A stretch of DNA of 64,000 nucleotides, taken from Methanolapillus africanus. GTDB lineage: Archaea; Halobacteriota; Methanosarcinia; Methanosarcinales; Methanosarcinaceae. The first letter of the stretch is position 1. Each line of letters starts with the position of its first letter. Where the stretch lies: positions 99,212 to 163,211 of the forward strand of contig NZ_JAWDKD010000003.1 of assembly GCF_032714475.1 (NCBI RefSeq). Direction: 5' to 3'. Below, in pieces: positions 1 through 6,438 of the stretch. Both the position numbers and the translations under genes were made by a program. The notes beneath the pieces are model-generated. The model did no database searches and was not told the DNA's origin. It was given only the letters and a program-made list of their open reading frames with translations.

Positions 1-336
1 TTGGCAAGCATTGCGGCCCTTGCCAAAGCTTCTGGCCTTTCAACGGAAAAGGTTGTCAACCATCATGCAACGCCGCTCGTCGCCGAGGCGGAAAAAGTCG
101 GTATTTTTCCGAGCGTGACGTCCGGTAAAGATTCCATTGAAACGGCATTGGAACAAGGATCCCGGTTTTTGATGGAAACAGATTATGTGGATGATCCGCA
201 ACGTCCGGGTTTTGTTCTCGGACCAAAAACCGTGCCGCGGAAAACCAAAAAATTGATTGAAATTTATGGCGAAGAGCCGTTTTGGAAAATTCATCAAGAA
301 AACCCGGGCCGGATTTACGATGTGGACATTGAATAA
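1..336 (+). CDS. TatD-related metal-dependent hydrolase, C-terminal part (5' truncated by window)
   Basis: The window opens inside this reading frame. Only the last 111 residues are visible, so the TTG at base 1 should not be taken as the start. The part seen has the hydrolase-like stretch FLMETDYVDDPQRPG (a metal-binding Asp of the TIM barrel sits in ETDY), then LGPKTVPRKTKKL, which I associate with archaeal TatD-type predicted hydrolases of the COG1099 group. These are amidohydrolase-fold proteins with an uncharacterised substrate. It ends in TAA. The repeat block downstream belongs to the opposite-strand neighbour. The family call is fairly secure; the substrate is unknown. Confidence 0.7.
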   Translation: MASIAALAKASGLSTEKVVNHHATPLVAEAEKVGIFPSVTSGKDSIETALEQGSRFLMETDYVDDPQRPGFVLGPKTVPRKTKKLIEIYGEEPFWKIHQENPGRIYDVDIE

Positions 337-397
337 AGATGGGCGTTGTTTTTGATTTACAGTTTGTATCTGCTTTTCTAACAATACAGGTTTTTCC

Positions 398-487
398 AAA
401 AATTCCGTCGCTTCGCTAGGAATTTTTCAAGGGCGGTGGGATCCCGAATTGGCGAAGTTCGCTTCGCGAACGGCTCCTTCCGGTCGC
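398..487 (+). repeat. ~88-bp dispersed block with two small hairpins (copy 1)
   Basis: This block is nearly repeated at 10747-10835. Both copies share AAAAATTCCGTCGCT, then GGAATTTTTCAA, GGCGGTGGG, a GTTCGC/GCGAAC-type hairpin, and ACGGCTCC followed by TTCGGTCGC or a close variant. Each holds two short dyads: AAATTCC pairing with GGAATTT, and a TTCGC/GCGAA stem. No coding function is visible. Confidence 0.7.
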
Positions 488-830
488 AGCAATACAGTCT
501 TTTCCTGATCCGATTTTGCAGCAATTGTTTCCAACAATACAGGTTTTTCCTGATCCGTTTTGTAGCAACCGTTTTCAACAATACAGTTTTTTCCTGATCC
601 GATTTTGCAGCATTTGTTTCCAACAATACAGGTTTTTTCTGATCCGTTTTACAGCAGCTGTTTCTAACAATACAGTCTTTTCTGATCCGGTTTTCAGCAA
701 CTATTTCCAACAATACAGTCTTTTTCTGATCCGTTTTACAGCAGCTGTTTCTAACAATACAGTTTTTTCCTGATCCGGTTCAGTAACCGTTTCCAACAAT
801 ACACACATTGCTTTGCTCATTTTTGTATCT
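486..830 (-). repeat. 45-bp minisatellite, part of a composite repeat (locus i)
   Basis: About seven units recur at a 45-bp period. Each has TTCCAACAATACAG on the + strand followed by a TTTTTCCTGATCCG-type stretch and GCAGCAACNGTT. Since 45 is a multiple of 3, long spurious reading frames appear on both strands with repeated residues; these are not genes. The same TATTGTTGGAAAC motif (opposite strand) recurs at about 10980, 14800-14950, 44820 and 63305. The block lies downstream of the peroxiredoxin gene and reads in its direction. Confidence 0.85.
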
Positions 831-865
831 GAAGTTTCCGACTGCATCTTCCCGCTCTGCGATAT

Positions 866-900
866 CCGCTTAAACAGACGCAAAGCGTCTGTTTAAGCGG
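866..900 (-). repeat. Perfect 16-nt-arm palindrome (composite repeat, locus i)
   Basis: The left arm CCGCTTAAACAGACGC is followed by an AAA loop and the exact reverse complement. It is identical to copies at 44731-44765 and 63168-63202, with structural variants at 10880-10916 and 14690-14726. The flanks are also conserved: CATCCCG on one side and CGGATATCGC on the other, read on the minus strand here. Confidence 0.95.
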
Positions 901-999
901 GATGGTTTGTTTGATACAAAAAGGAACACGAAAGATTCGCTTACTTGATTCAAAAAGAAAAATCGAGGAATCTTTTCGCTTGACGCCAAAATGAAAAAG

Positions 1000-1046
1000 T
1001 GTCGCCGTAACGCGCGCGCATGCCGCCCGCCAAAAAATAAAAAAAG
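1000..1046 (-). repeat. T-tract plus GCGCGCG core element (copy a)
   Basis: On the minus strand, a T-rich run (from 1046 down) leads into GGCGGGCGGCATGCGCGCG and then TTACGGCGACA. It begins about 30 nt after the peroxiredoxin stop and reads in that gene's direction. Seven further copies lie in this window, each 3' of a gene. It may act in termination or be a mobile repeat; the sequence does not decide. Confidence 0.85.
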
Positions 1047-1068
1047 AATCGGAAAAGAATTTCCGATT
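1032..1068 (-). terminator. Hairpin + T-tract terminator of the peroxiredoxin gene
   Basis: AATCGGAAA pairs with TTTCCGATT (1047-1055 with 1060-1068). On the minus strand it is followed by a T-rich run at 1032-1046. It starts 6 nt after the stop codon, so it is a likely 3' end signal. Confidence 0.7.
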
Positions 1069-1074
1069 ACAAAT

Positions 1075-1788
1075 TCAGTCGCACTTTTTGGTCACAAGGA
1101 ACCAAGAAGCGCAGTTTTTGGTGCTGTCGGACTTCCAGCCGTCCCGTTCTTGGGCTTCCTTGAAGGTCGACGGCGCGCCCATGACGACATCGTCTCCGGG
1201 CTGCCAGTTGGCCGGCGTTGACACGTTGTCGGCGGCATTTTTCTGAAGCGCTTGGAGAAGGCGTTTGATTTCTTCCATGTTGCGTCCGGCCGACATCGGA
1301 TAGTAAAGGATGGCTTTCACTTTGGCTTTCGGGTCGATGATGAAAACCGCGCGAACGGCCTTTGTGTCGGAGGCACCGGGCTGGAGCATGCCGTATTTTT
1401 TGGCGACTTCCATCTTAATGTCGGCAATGACCGGGAATTTCACTTCCACGCCTTTTGAACCCTTGTATTCGATGTTGTCTTTGATTTCCTTGAGCCACGC
1501 GATGTGAGACGTGATGCTGTCGATGGAAAGACCGATAAGCTCGGCGTTGAGTTTGGAGAAGTCGTCCGCCATTTTCGCAAAAGTAATAAATTCGGTGGTA
1601 CACACCGGGGTGAAGTCAGCCGGATGGCTGAATAAAATGACCCATTTTCCCTTGTAATCTTCCGGGAAGTTCATCGGGCCGTTCGTCGTGTCTGCTTTAA
1701 AAGCCGGGGCGTCGTCGCCGATTAACGGGAGCGAAACGCCGCTGCAGCTGCATCCGCAACCGCAATCACATTTATTTTCTTCTGTCAT
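1075..1788 (-). CDS. Peroxiredoxin (AhpC/TSA family, Prx6-like) with N-terminal cysteine cluster
   Basis: A thiol peroxidase that reduces peroxides in the cytoplasm. The peroxidatic motif PADFTPVCTTE places the reactive Cys at about residue 63. The C-terminal extension and WQPGDDVVM segment are typical of the Prx6-type archaeal subfamily, and further cysteines lie near the C-terminus (about 226 and 236). I chose the ATG at 1788 because AGGTGA sits 5 nt upstream; the in-frame GTG at 1797 lies within that ribosome binding site. At 237 residues it is slightly long for the family because of an unusual N-terminal run, CDCGCGCSC (five Cys in nine residues). That run could bind metal or exchange disulfides with the core. 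It is a single-gene unit followed by a hairpin terminator and a repeat array. Confidence 0.93.
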   Translation of the reverse strand: MTEENKCDCGCGCSCSGVSLPLIGDDAPAFKADTTNGPMNFPEDYKGKWVILFSHPADFTPVCTTEFITFAKMADDFSKLNAELIGLSIDSITSHIAWLKEIKDNIEYKGSKGVEVKFPVIADIKMEVAKKYGMLQPGASDTKAVRAVFIIDPKAKVKAILYYPMSAGRNMEEIKRLLQALQKNAADNVSTPANWQPGDDVVMGAPSTFKEAQERDGWKSDSTKNCASWFLVTKKCD

Positions 1789-2038
1789 TTTTGTCACCTG
1801 ATTATTTTGGGTGTCGTTTTTTTAATAAAGTATAATCTCTTGAATTTTATTTAAATCTTTTTATTAAAATTATTTAACATTTACTGAACATACTCCGACA
1901 GTCCTCTTTATCCTCTTAATGCTGCTCATGTTGTCGTTTTCAAAAATGATTTCCTTTCATATATATGTTTTTCGATTTTGAAAAAATAAAAATCTTTAAC
2001 AACAAAGCCAATTGCTGTTTAATATTGGAGATGATCAA

Positions 2039-3010
2039 ATGTCCTTTCATTTTTCAAAAAACATGTTTGCATCTGTTCACCGATTCACCGGTGAGCTTTA
2101 TCATGGAACAACTAAAGAAAATGCAGCGAAAATTCTTCAAGATAATTTTACAGTTTCAACCAAAAGCTCATTACATTTAGGAAAAGGCGTTTATTTTTTT
2201 GACAACGAAATGTACGCCGTTTGGTGGATGATCCGCGGCGATATTTCAAAAAAAATTGAAACGATTGCCTGCGAAAAAAATGCTGAGTCTGATATTGACT
2301 CTGACTTTTGCCGTGAAATTCACAAATATTTTGAAATGAAATTTGGTGTTATATCCGTTGTTTTTCAAGATATTCGATATTTGGATTTAGATAATCCAAA
2401 AAACAAAGAAATTGTCGCCAAAGCTTATAAAAAATTCCAACAAAAAAATGAAATGAAAACCGAGTTAAAAGATTTTTCGATTTATGACTATTTATATGAT
2501 CATTCAGCTGTCATGAATCAATATGATATGTTTGTTTTAACAACAAATTTCTATAAGTTTGGAAATCGCCATGATTTAAATCGGTTTCATTTGGATATGC
2601 CTTATAAAATTTATTGCGTCAAAAACACCGGACTGTTCCAAAATAAGACTAAAGTTTATATATCACTAGAAATTATCCGTAAATGTCTTAAATTTATGAT
2701 TCTAAAAGAGAAAATTTATGGGAAAAGGAGGCGGACAAAAATGGAAAATGTAAAAAATGAAATCCATGAAACGACTGGTCAATATCGGATCAAAGCAGAA
2801 TCAGAAGAAGACGTTTTGGGAGAGGATTTTCTCCAAGAAGTTCAGGAATTACTGGACAATATGACGTTGGAAGAATTCTATCGCGTATTGGATGAATACG
2901 GTAACAGTGATGATGACGTCCCGTACGGTCCCTTCTTTATGAGCTGTGCCGATTATGAAAGACTCAAAGGTAAAGATCCGGCCGAAATTGTGAAAGAACT
3001 GGGTTGGTAA
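2039..3010 (+). CDS. PARP/ADP-ribosyltransferase-like protein with acidic C-terminal domain (possible toxin-antidote fusion)
   Basis: A 323-residue protein. I chose the ATG at 2039 because GGAG lies 8 nt upstream; a TTG at 2012 is in frame but less likely. Residues 18-55 read ELYHGTTKENAAKIL... then LGKGVYFF. This resembles the H-Y pair of the PARP-like ADP-ribosyltransferase fold (HG[TS] for NAD binding, then GKG[IV]YF). A third catalytic residue cannot be fixed by eye. The last 89 residues form a separate acidic domain (24 Asp/Glu against 8 Lys/Arg) that begins at an in-frame ATG with its own strong ribosome binding site. Activity is inferred from motifs only. Low GC and no operon partner suggest an accessory gene. 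Confidence 0.55.
   Translation: MSFHFSKNMFASVHRFTGELYHGTTKENAAKILQDNFTVSTKSSLHLGKGVYFFDNEMYAVWWMIRGDISKKIETIACEKNAESDIDSDFCREIHKYFEMKFGVISVVFQDIRYLDLDNPKNKEIVAKAYKKFQQKNEMKTELKDFSIYDYLYDHSAVMNQYDMFVLTTNFYKFGNRHDLNRFHLDMPYKIYCVKNTGLFQNKTKVYISLEIIRKCLKFMILKEKIYGKRRRTKMENVKNEIHETTGQYRIKAESEEDVLGEDFLQEVQELLDNMTLEEFYRVLDEYGNSDDDVPYGPFFMSCADYERLKGKDPAEIVKELGW
2725..2743 (+). promoter_or_regulatory. Strong internal ribosome binding site and in-frame ATG (2741)
   Basis: AAAAGGAGGCGG lies 5-6 nt before ATG 2741, inside and in frame with the PARP-like gene. It is the best Shine-Dalgarno match of this transcription unit, better than that of the full-length start. Translation from here would give an 89-residue acidic protein made independently of the full-length product. 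Confidence 0.6.
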
Positions 3011-3020
3011 TTTACCAACC
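3002..3020 (+). terminator. Hairpin overlapping the stop codon of the PARP-like gene
   Basis: GGTTGGTAA and TTACCAACC are perfect 9-nt arms around a single T, with the stop codon inside the left arm. No long T-tract follows immediately, so it may be a terminator or an mRNA-end stabiliser. Confidence 0.5.
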
Positions 3021-3324
3021 GTTCAAACCATTAAACTGTTCAGTCCGATTTTGTCATCCGGTCCGCAGCATCATGATCAATTAAAATTGAATCCTGAAAC
3101 CAAATAAATTCAAACTGAACTAAATAAATCTAAATTTATTTTTATAATTTAATTTTTTCTTTTTTTATTTTTATAATATTAATCTTTCCTTTGAGTTTAT
3201 ATAGAAAAAAGTCCTATTATATACCGTAGCGATTTTTCTTTTTCTCTTTTTGCGAATTCCAGAAATCATATCGCTCCTTGGCTGTTACAGCCCACAAAAC
3301 GAAAAACAGAGGTTCTTTAAATTT
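3021..3324. other. AT-rich spacer, promoter region of metV
   Basis: About 300 bp with no convincing gene. From 3115 to 3215 it is strongly A/T with several TATA-like stretches (for example ATATAGAAAAAAG near 3197). A likely promoter for the MetV/MetF pair lies here. I see nothing else in it. Confidence 0.5.
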
Positions 3325-3936
3325 ATGATTATTACGAAAGCGAAGCCGATTGATGAGATTTTGCCGTTCTTGGACGGAAAAGAACGGATCTTCATCATCG
3401 GATGTAACGTCTGCGCGGCGAAAATGAAAACCGGCGGTGAGCCGGAGGTTTTGGCCCTCTCAGATTATCTCACGGGCGCCGGCTATCATGTCATTGGCTG
3501 GGCTCTTCCGACCGCTGCTTGCAGCGTCCGCTCCTTCGATTCTTTGGCGGAAAAAAACAACAAAATAAAAGAAGCCGACTGCATTTTGGTTATGGGCTGC
3601 GGCAGCGGCACATCCGTTATCGGATCTTTAATCGATGTTCCGGTGACCGGCACCAATAACACTTTGTCCCTCGGCGGACAAATCGGGTCCGCGTCCATCG
3701 ACCATTTGTGTACGCTTTGCGGCGACTGCAACATTGGCGATTACAGCGGTATTTGCCCGAACGCCTGCTGTCCGAAATCTCAGATCAACGGTCCGTGCGG
3801 CGGGTCCAAGAACGGAAAATGTGAAGTGTCCAAGACGAGCGAATGCGTTTGGTACTTGATTGAAAAAAAGATGGATACGCTTCATACGCTTCCGATTTTG
3901 ACGAAAATTAAACCGCCGAAAGACCATTCTCTTTAA
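3325..3936 (+). CDS. metV: Methylenetetrahydrofolate reductase C-terminal-type protein (MetV-like, Fe-S)
   Basis: About 203 residues from ATG 3325 (AGAGG upstream; an in-frame TTG at 3250 adds an unconserved leader). It is cysteine-rich: CNVC near residues 27-30, then a C-terminal cluster HLCTLCGDC, CPNACCP and GPCGG. These are typical of the MTHFR_C / MetV zinc and iron-sulfur protein that partners MetF in acetogens and in some methanogens. It probably passes electrons to the flavin of the adjacent MetF-like protein. It lies 69 bp upstream of that gene, same strand, so the two probably form one operon. Role in this organism: folate-linked one-carbon biosynthesis (inferred). Confidence 0.8.
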   Translation: MIITKAKPIDEILPFLDGKERIFIIGCNVCAAKMKTGGEPEVLALSDYLTGAGYHVIGWALPTAACSVRSFDSLAEKNNKIKEADCILVMGCGSGTSVIGSLIDVPVTGTNNTLSLGGQIGSASIDHLCTLCGDCNIGDYSGICPNACCPKSQINGPCGGSKNGKCEVSKTSECVWYLIEKKMDTLHTLPILTKIKPPKDHSL

Positions 3937-4005
3937 GCGGCTTGTTTCTCATATTTTTAAATTTTTGTTTTGATTACTCTTCAACAACAACTTTGGTTGA
4001 CGTCC

Positions 4006-4887
4006 ATGGTCTTAAAAAGCAAATTTCATGAAAAACTCCTTTCGGATCAATTCCTCATTACCGGCGAGGTTTCACCGCCGAAAGGCACTGATGTTTCCGC
4101 GCCGCTCAAAAACGCGGAACTGATTCATACGTTTGCGGACGCCATCAACGTAACCGACAACCAGTGCGCCACAATGCACATGTCGTCTTTGGCTTTTTCC
4201 CGTCTGCTGGTTGAGAAAAACTACGAACCGATTATGCAGCTGACGTGCCGGGACCGGAACCGGATCGGTCTTCAGGCCGATTTGCTGGGCGCGTCCGCGC
4301 TCGGTATTTCGAATTTGTTGGTGATGAGCGGCGACCATCCGGCCACCGGCGACCATCCGAAAGCGAAAGCCGTTTACGATTTGGATTCCGTTCAATTGCT
4401 GAAAACCATCAGCCAAATGAAGGAAGGCGCCGACATGTCCGGCAGCCGGCTCAACAAAAGTCCGGCGTTTTGCGTCGGGGTTGTGTCCAATGCCGATCCG
4501 AATGAACGCCTTCAATTGATGAAATTGGAGAAAAAATTGCTGTTTGACGTGGATTTTATTCAAACGCAAGCCATCTTCGATATCGAAAAATTCAAGGAAT
4601 TTTTGGAAAAAATCAACGTTTACGATATTCCGATTCTGGCCGGTATTATTCCGATCCGGTCGATCAAAATGGCCGACTATATGAACAATCATATTCCCGG
4701 CATTTCCATTCCGGCCGACATTCGGGAACGGATTGAATGCGCCGAAAACCCGGAAGCAGAAGGAATACTCATTGCCGCCGAACTCATTTACAAGTTAAAA
4801 TCCATCTGCCGGGGCGTTCACATGATGCCGGTCGGACCGCACACCAACACCAAACTTGTTCTTCAAAAAGCCGGCGTTTTGGAGTGA
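4006..4887 (+). CDS. metF: Methylenetetrahydrofolate reductase (MetF family)
   Basis: A TIM-barrel flavoprotein that reduces methylene- to methyl-tetrahydrofolate. Recognisable family segments are LITGEVSPPKG at the N-terminus (the Glu that protonates N5 in MTHFR), INVTDNQ, MQLTCRDRN, LLVMSGDHP and PILAGIIPI. I chose ATG 4006 (294 residues), since MVLKSKF starts just before the conserved core; an in-frame TTG at 3970 is possible. It follows the MetV-like gene and probably forms a complex with it. Using folate beside tetrahydrosarcinapterin is known in some Methanosarcinales; here it is inferred from gene content. Confidence 0.88.
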   Translation: MVLKSKFHEKLLSDQFLITGEVSPPKGTDVSAPLKNAELIHTFADAINVTDNQCATMHMSSLAFSRLLVEKNYEPIMQLTCRDRNRIGLQADLLGASALGISNLLVMSGDHPATGDHPKAKAVYDLDSVQLLKTISQMKEGADMSGSRLNKSPAFCVGVVSNADPNERLQLMKLEKKLLFDVDFIQTQAIFDIEKFKEFLEKINVYDIPILAGIIPIRSIKMADYMNNHIPGISIPADIRERIECAENPEAEGILIAAELIYKLKSICRGVHMMPVGPHTNTKLVLQKAGVLE

Positions 4888-5001
4888 ACCTTTTTGAAAT
4901 GAACCAACTTTTTAAAATAACCGTTTTTTCGCCGTCATTGTTTTAAAGTTGATTTGACGTTTCATTTGTTGTCATTTCTGTTTATTGTTCGTTTATTATT
5001 T

Positions 5002-5056
5002 ATTCATCATTTGTTATTATTCATCATTTGTTATTATTCATCATTTGTTTGTTATT
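5002..5056 (+). repeat. 17-bp tandem repeat before cofE
   Basis: About three copies of TCATTTGTTATTATTCA lie between metF and cofE, in a spacer that is otherwise T-rich. Copy number may vary between strains. No gene is visible here. Confidence 0.8.
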
Positions 5057-5115
5057 TGTCATGTGTTATTTCTTCAGTTTGGATTCAGATTCCAATAATT
5101 AGGACTTGTTAAATT

Positions 5116-5907
5116 ATGCCTTTTGACGCCTCTTCCTCTTCAATTTCCCCGCTTATGATTTTCGGATTGAAGAGCGCTTTAATTCATCCGCACGATGATA
5201 TTTTTAATATTTTATGTGATTCGCTCAACACGGCCGGATTGAATTTTGAAGACGGCGACGTCTTGGTCGTCGCCGAATCGGCTTTGGCTACCGCTGAAAA
5301 CCGGGTCGTTTCTTTAGATTCCGTTCGTCTCGGAGCCGTTGCCGAAAAGTATGCCGGTTTAACCGGGCTTGACGCGCGCGAAATCGAATTGATTTTGCAG
5401 GAATCCGATGTCGTTTACGGCGGCGTTCACGGCGTTTTGCTGACGCTTCGGGACGGTCTCTTGTGTCCGAACGCCGGTATTGATAATTCAAACGCGCCGG
5501 ACGGTTCCGTTATTTTGTATCCGGAAGATCCGTCGAAAAGCGCTCAACAGATTGTGAAATCTATTTTTCAAAAATTCGGTAAACAGGTCGGCGTGATTGT
5601 TGCGGACAGCCGAACGCAGCCGCTGCGTCTCGGATGTACGGGCGTTGCCATCGGCGCCGCCGGATTTGACGCCGTGACGGATAAACGGGGCGAAAAGGAT
5701 TTGTTCGGAAAACCGCTTCATATTACACGCATTGCGGTTGCCGATATTTTAGCGTCCGCCGCCGAAGCGGTCATGGGCGAATGCGGTGAATGTGTTCCGT
5801 TTGCCTTGGTCCGAAATTCGTTTGCCGTCATGAATCCGGAGGCCATCGGCGTGGAAACAATCCCGGCCGACGACTGTATGTATCTCGGTATCTTGAAAAA
5901 TAAATGA
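5116..5907 (+). CDS. cofE: Coenzyme F420-0:L-glutamate ligase (CofE)
   Basis: This GTP-dependent ligase adds glutamates to F420-0 to complete the deazaflavin cofactor of methanogenesis. At 263 residues it is of normal archaeal CofE size. Diagnostic segments are GDVLVVAESALATAENR near residues 46-62, NAGIDNSNAPDGS in the middle (metal/GTP site), and VIVADSRTQPLRLGCTG followed by VAIGAAGF. The start at 5116 gives a short serine-rich leader before GLKSALIHPHDD. It is a single-gene unit with a promoter in the AT-rich spacer upstream. A strong marker that the host is an F420-making methanogen. Confidence 0.95.
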   Translation: MPFDASSSSISPLMIFGLKSALIHPHDDIFNILCDSLNTAGLNFEDGDVLVVAESALATAENRVVSLDSVRLGAVAEKYAGLTGLDAREIELILQESDVVYGGVHGVLLTLRDGLLCPNAGIDNSNAPDGSVILYPEDPSKSAQQIVKSIFQKFGKQVGVIVADSRTQPLRLGCTGVAIGAAGFDAVTDKRGEKDLFGKPLHITRIAVADILASAAEAVMGECGECVPFALVRNSFAVMNPEAIGVETIPADDCMYLGILKNK

Positions 5908-6054
5908 ACTGTTAAAAAATACGCTGAAAACGAATCGAAACAAATCAAAAAGCAAAACGGATAACAGTCTAATTTCAAAAAAGTTTATCTATGATTAGTC
6001 TTTATTATTCATTATTATTTATAATAAAAAACATGAATCAAAAGGGTGGTAACG

Positions 6055-6321
6055 ATGAGTTTAGAATTAATTGATTTTTCAGCAACTTGGTGCGGTCCTT
6101 GCCGTATGCAAAAACCGATTCTTGATGAATTAGAGAAAAAGTATGCCGACAAAGTGAATTTCAGAGTCGTCGACATTGACGAATTGCCCGACATGGCTCG
6201 GGCATTCAATATTCATGCCGTTCCGACACTGGTTGTTTTGGTGGACGGCAAAGAAGTCAGCCGCTTCGTCGGTGTTTCATCCAAGGAAAAATTAGAAACC
6301 GAAATTGGAAAGTATCTTTAA
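6055..6321 (+). CDS. trx: Thioredoxin
   Basis: A small (88 residues) disulfide reductase with the classical active site WCGPC at Cys13-Cys16 and the cis-proline segment VPTLVVLVDGK. I chose ATG 6055, with GGGTGG 5 nt upstream; the GTG at 6046 overlaps that site. A TATA-like TTTATAATAA near 6018 fits a start point close to the gene. It is convergent with topA. The reductant partner is not encoded nearby. Confidence 0.95.
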   Translation: MSLELIDFSATWCGPCRMQKPILDELEKKYADKVNFRVVDIDELPDMARAFNIHAVPTLVVLVDGKEVSRFVGVSSKEKLETEIGKYL

Positions 6322-6438
6322 TTTGATATTTTCCCGTTTTTACTTTTTTATTCCGGTCGGTTATTTTCTGATCTTTTTTGTTTTGTTAAAATCGCCGCCG
6401 CCTGTGTTTATGAATGCGGCCGCCGCTGCCGTCAAAAA

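Noticed and set aside
378..883. Several reading frames of 60-111 codons on both strands
   Set aside because: They run through a 45-bp minisatellite whose period is a multiple of 3; the peptides only repeat the satellite.
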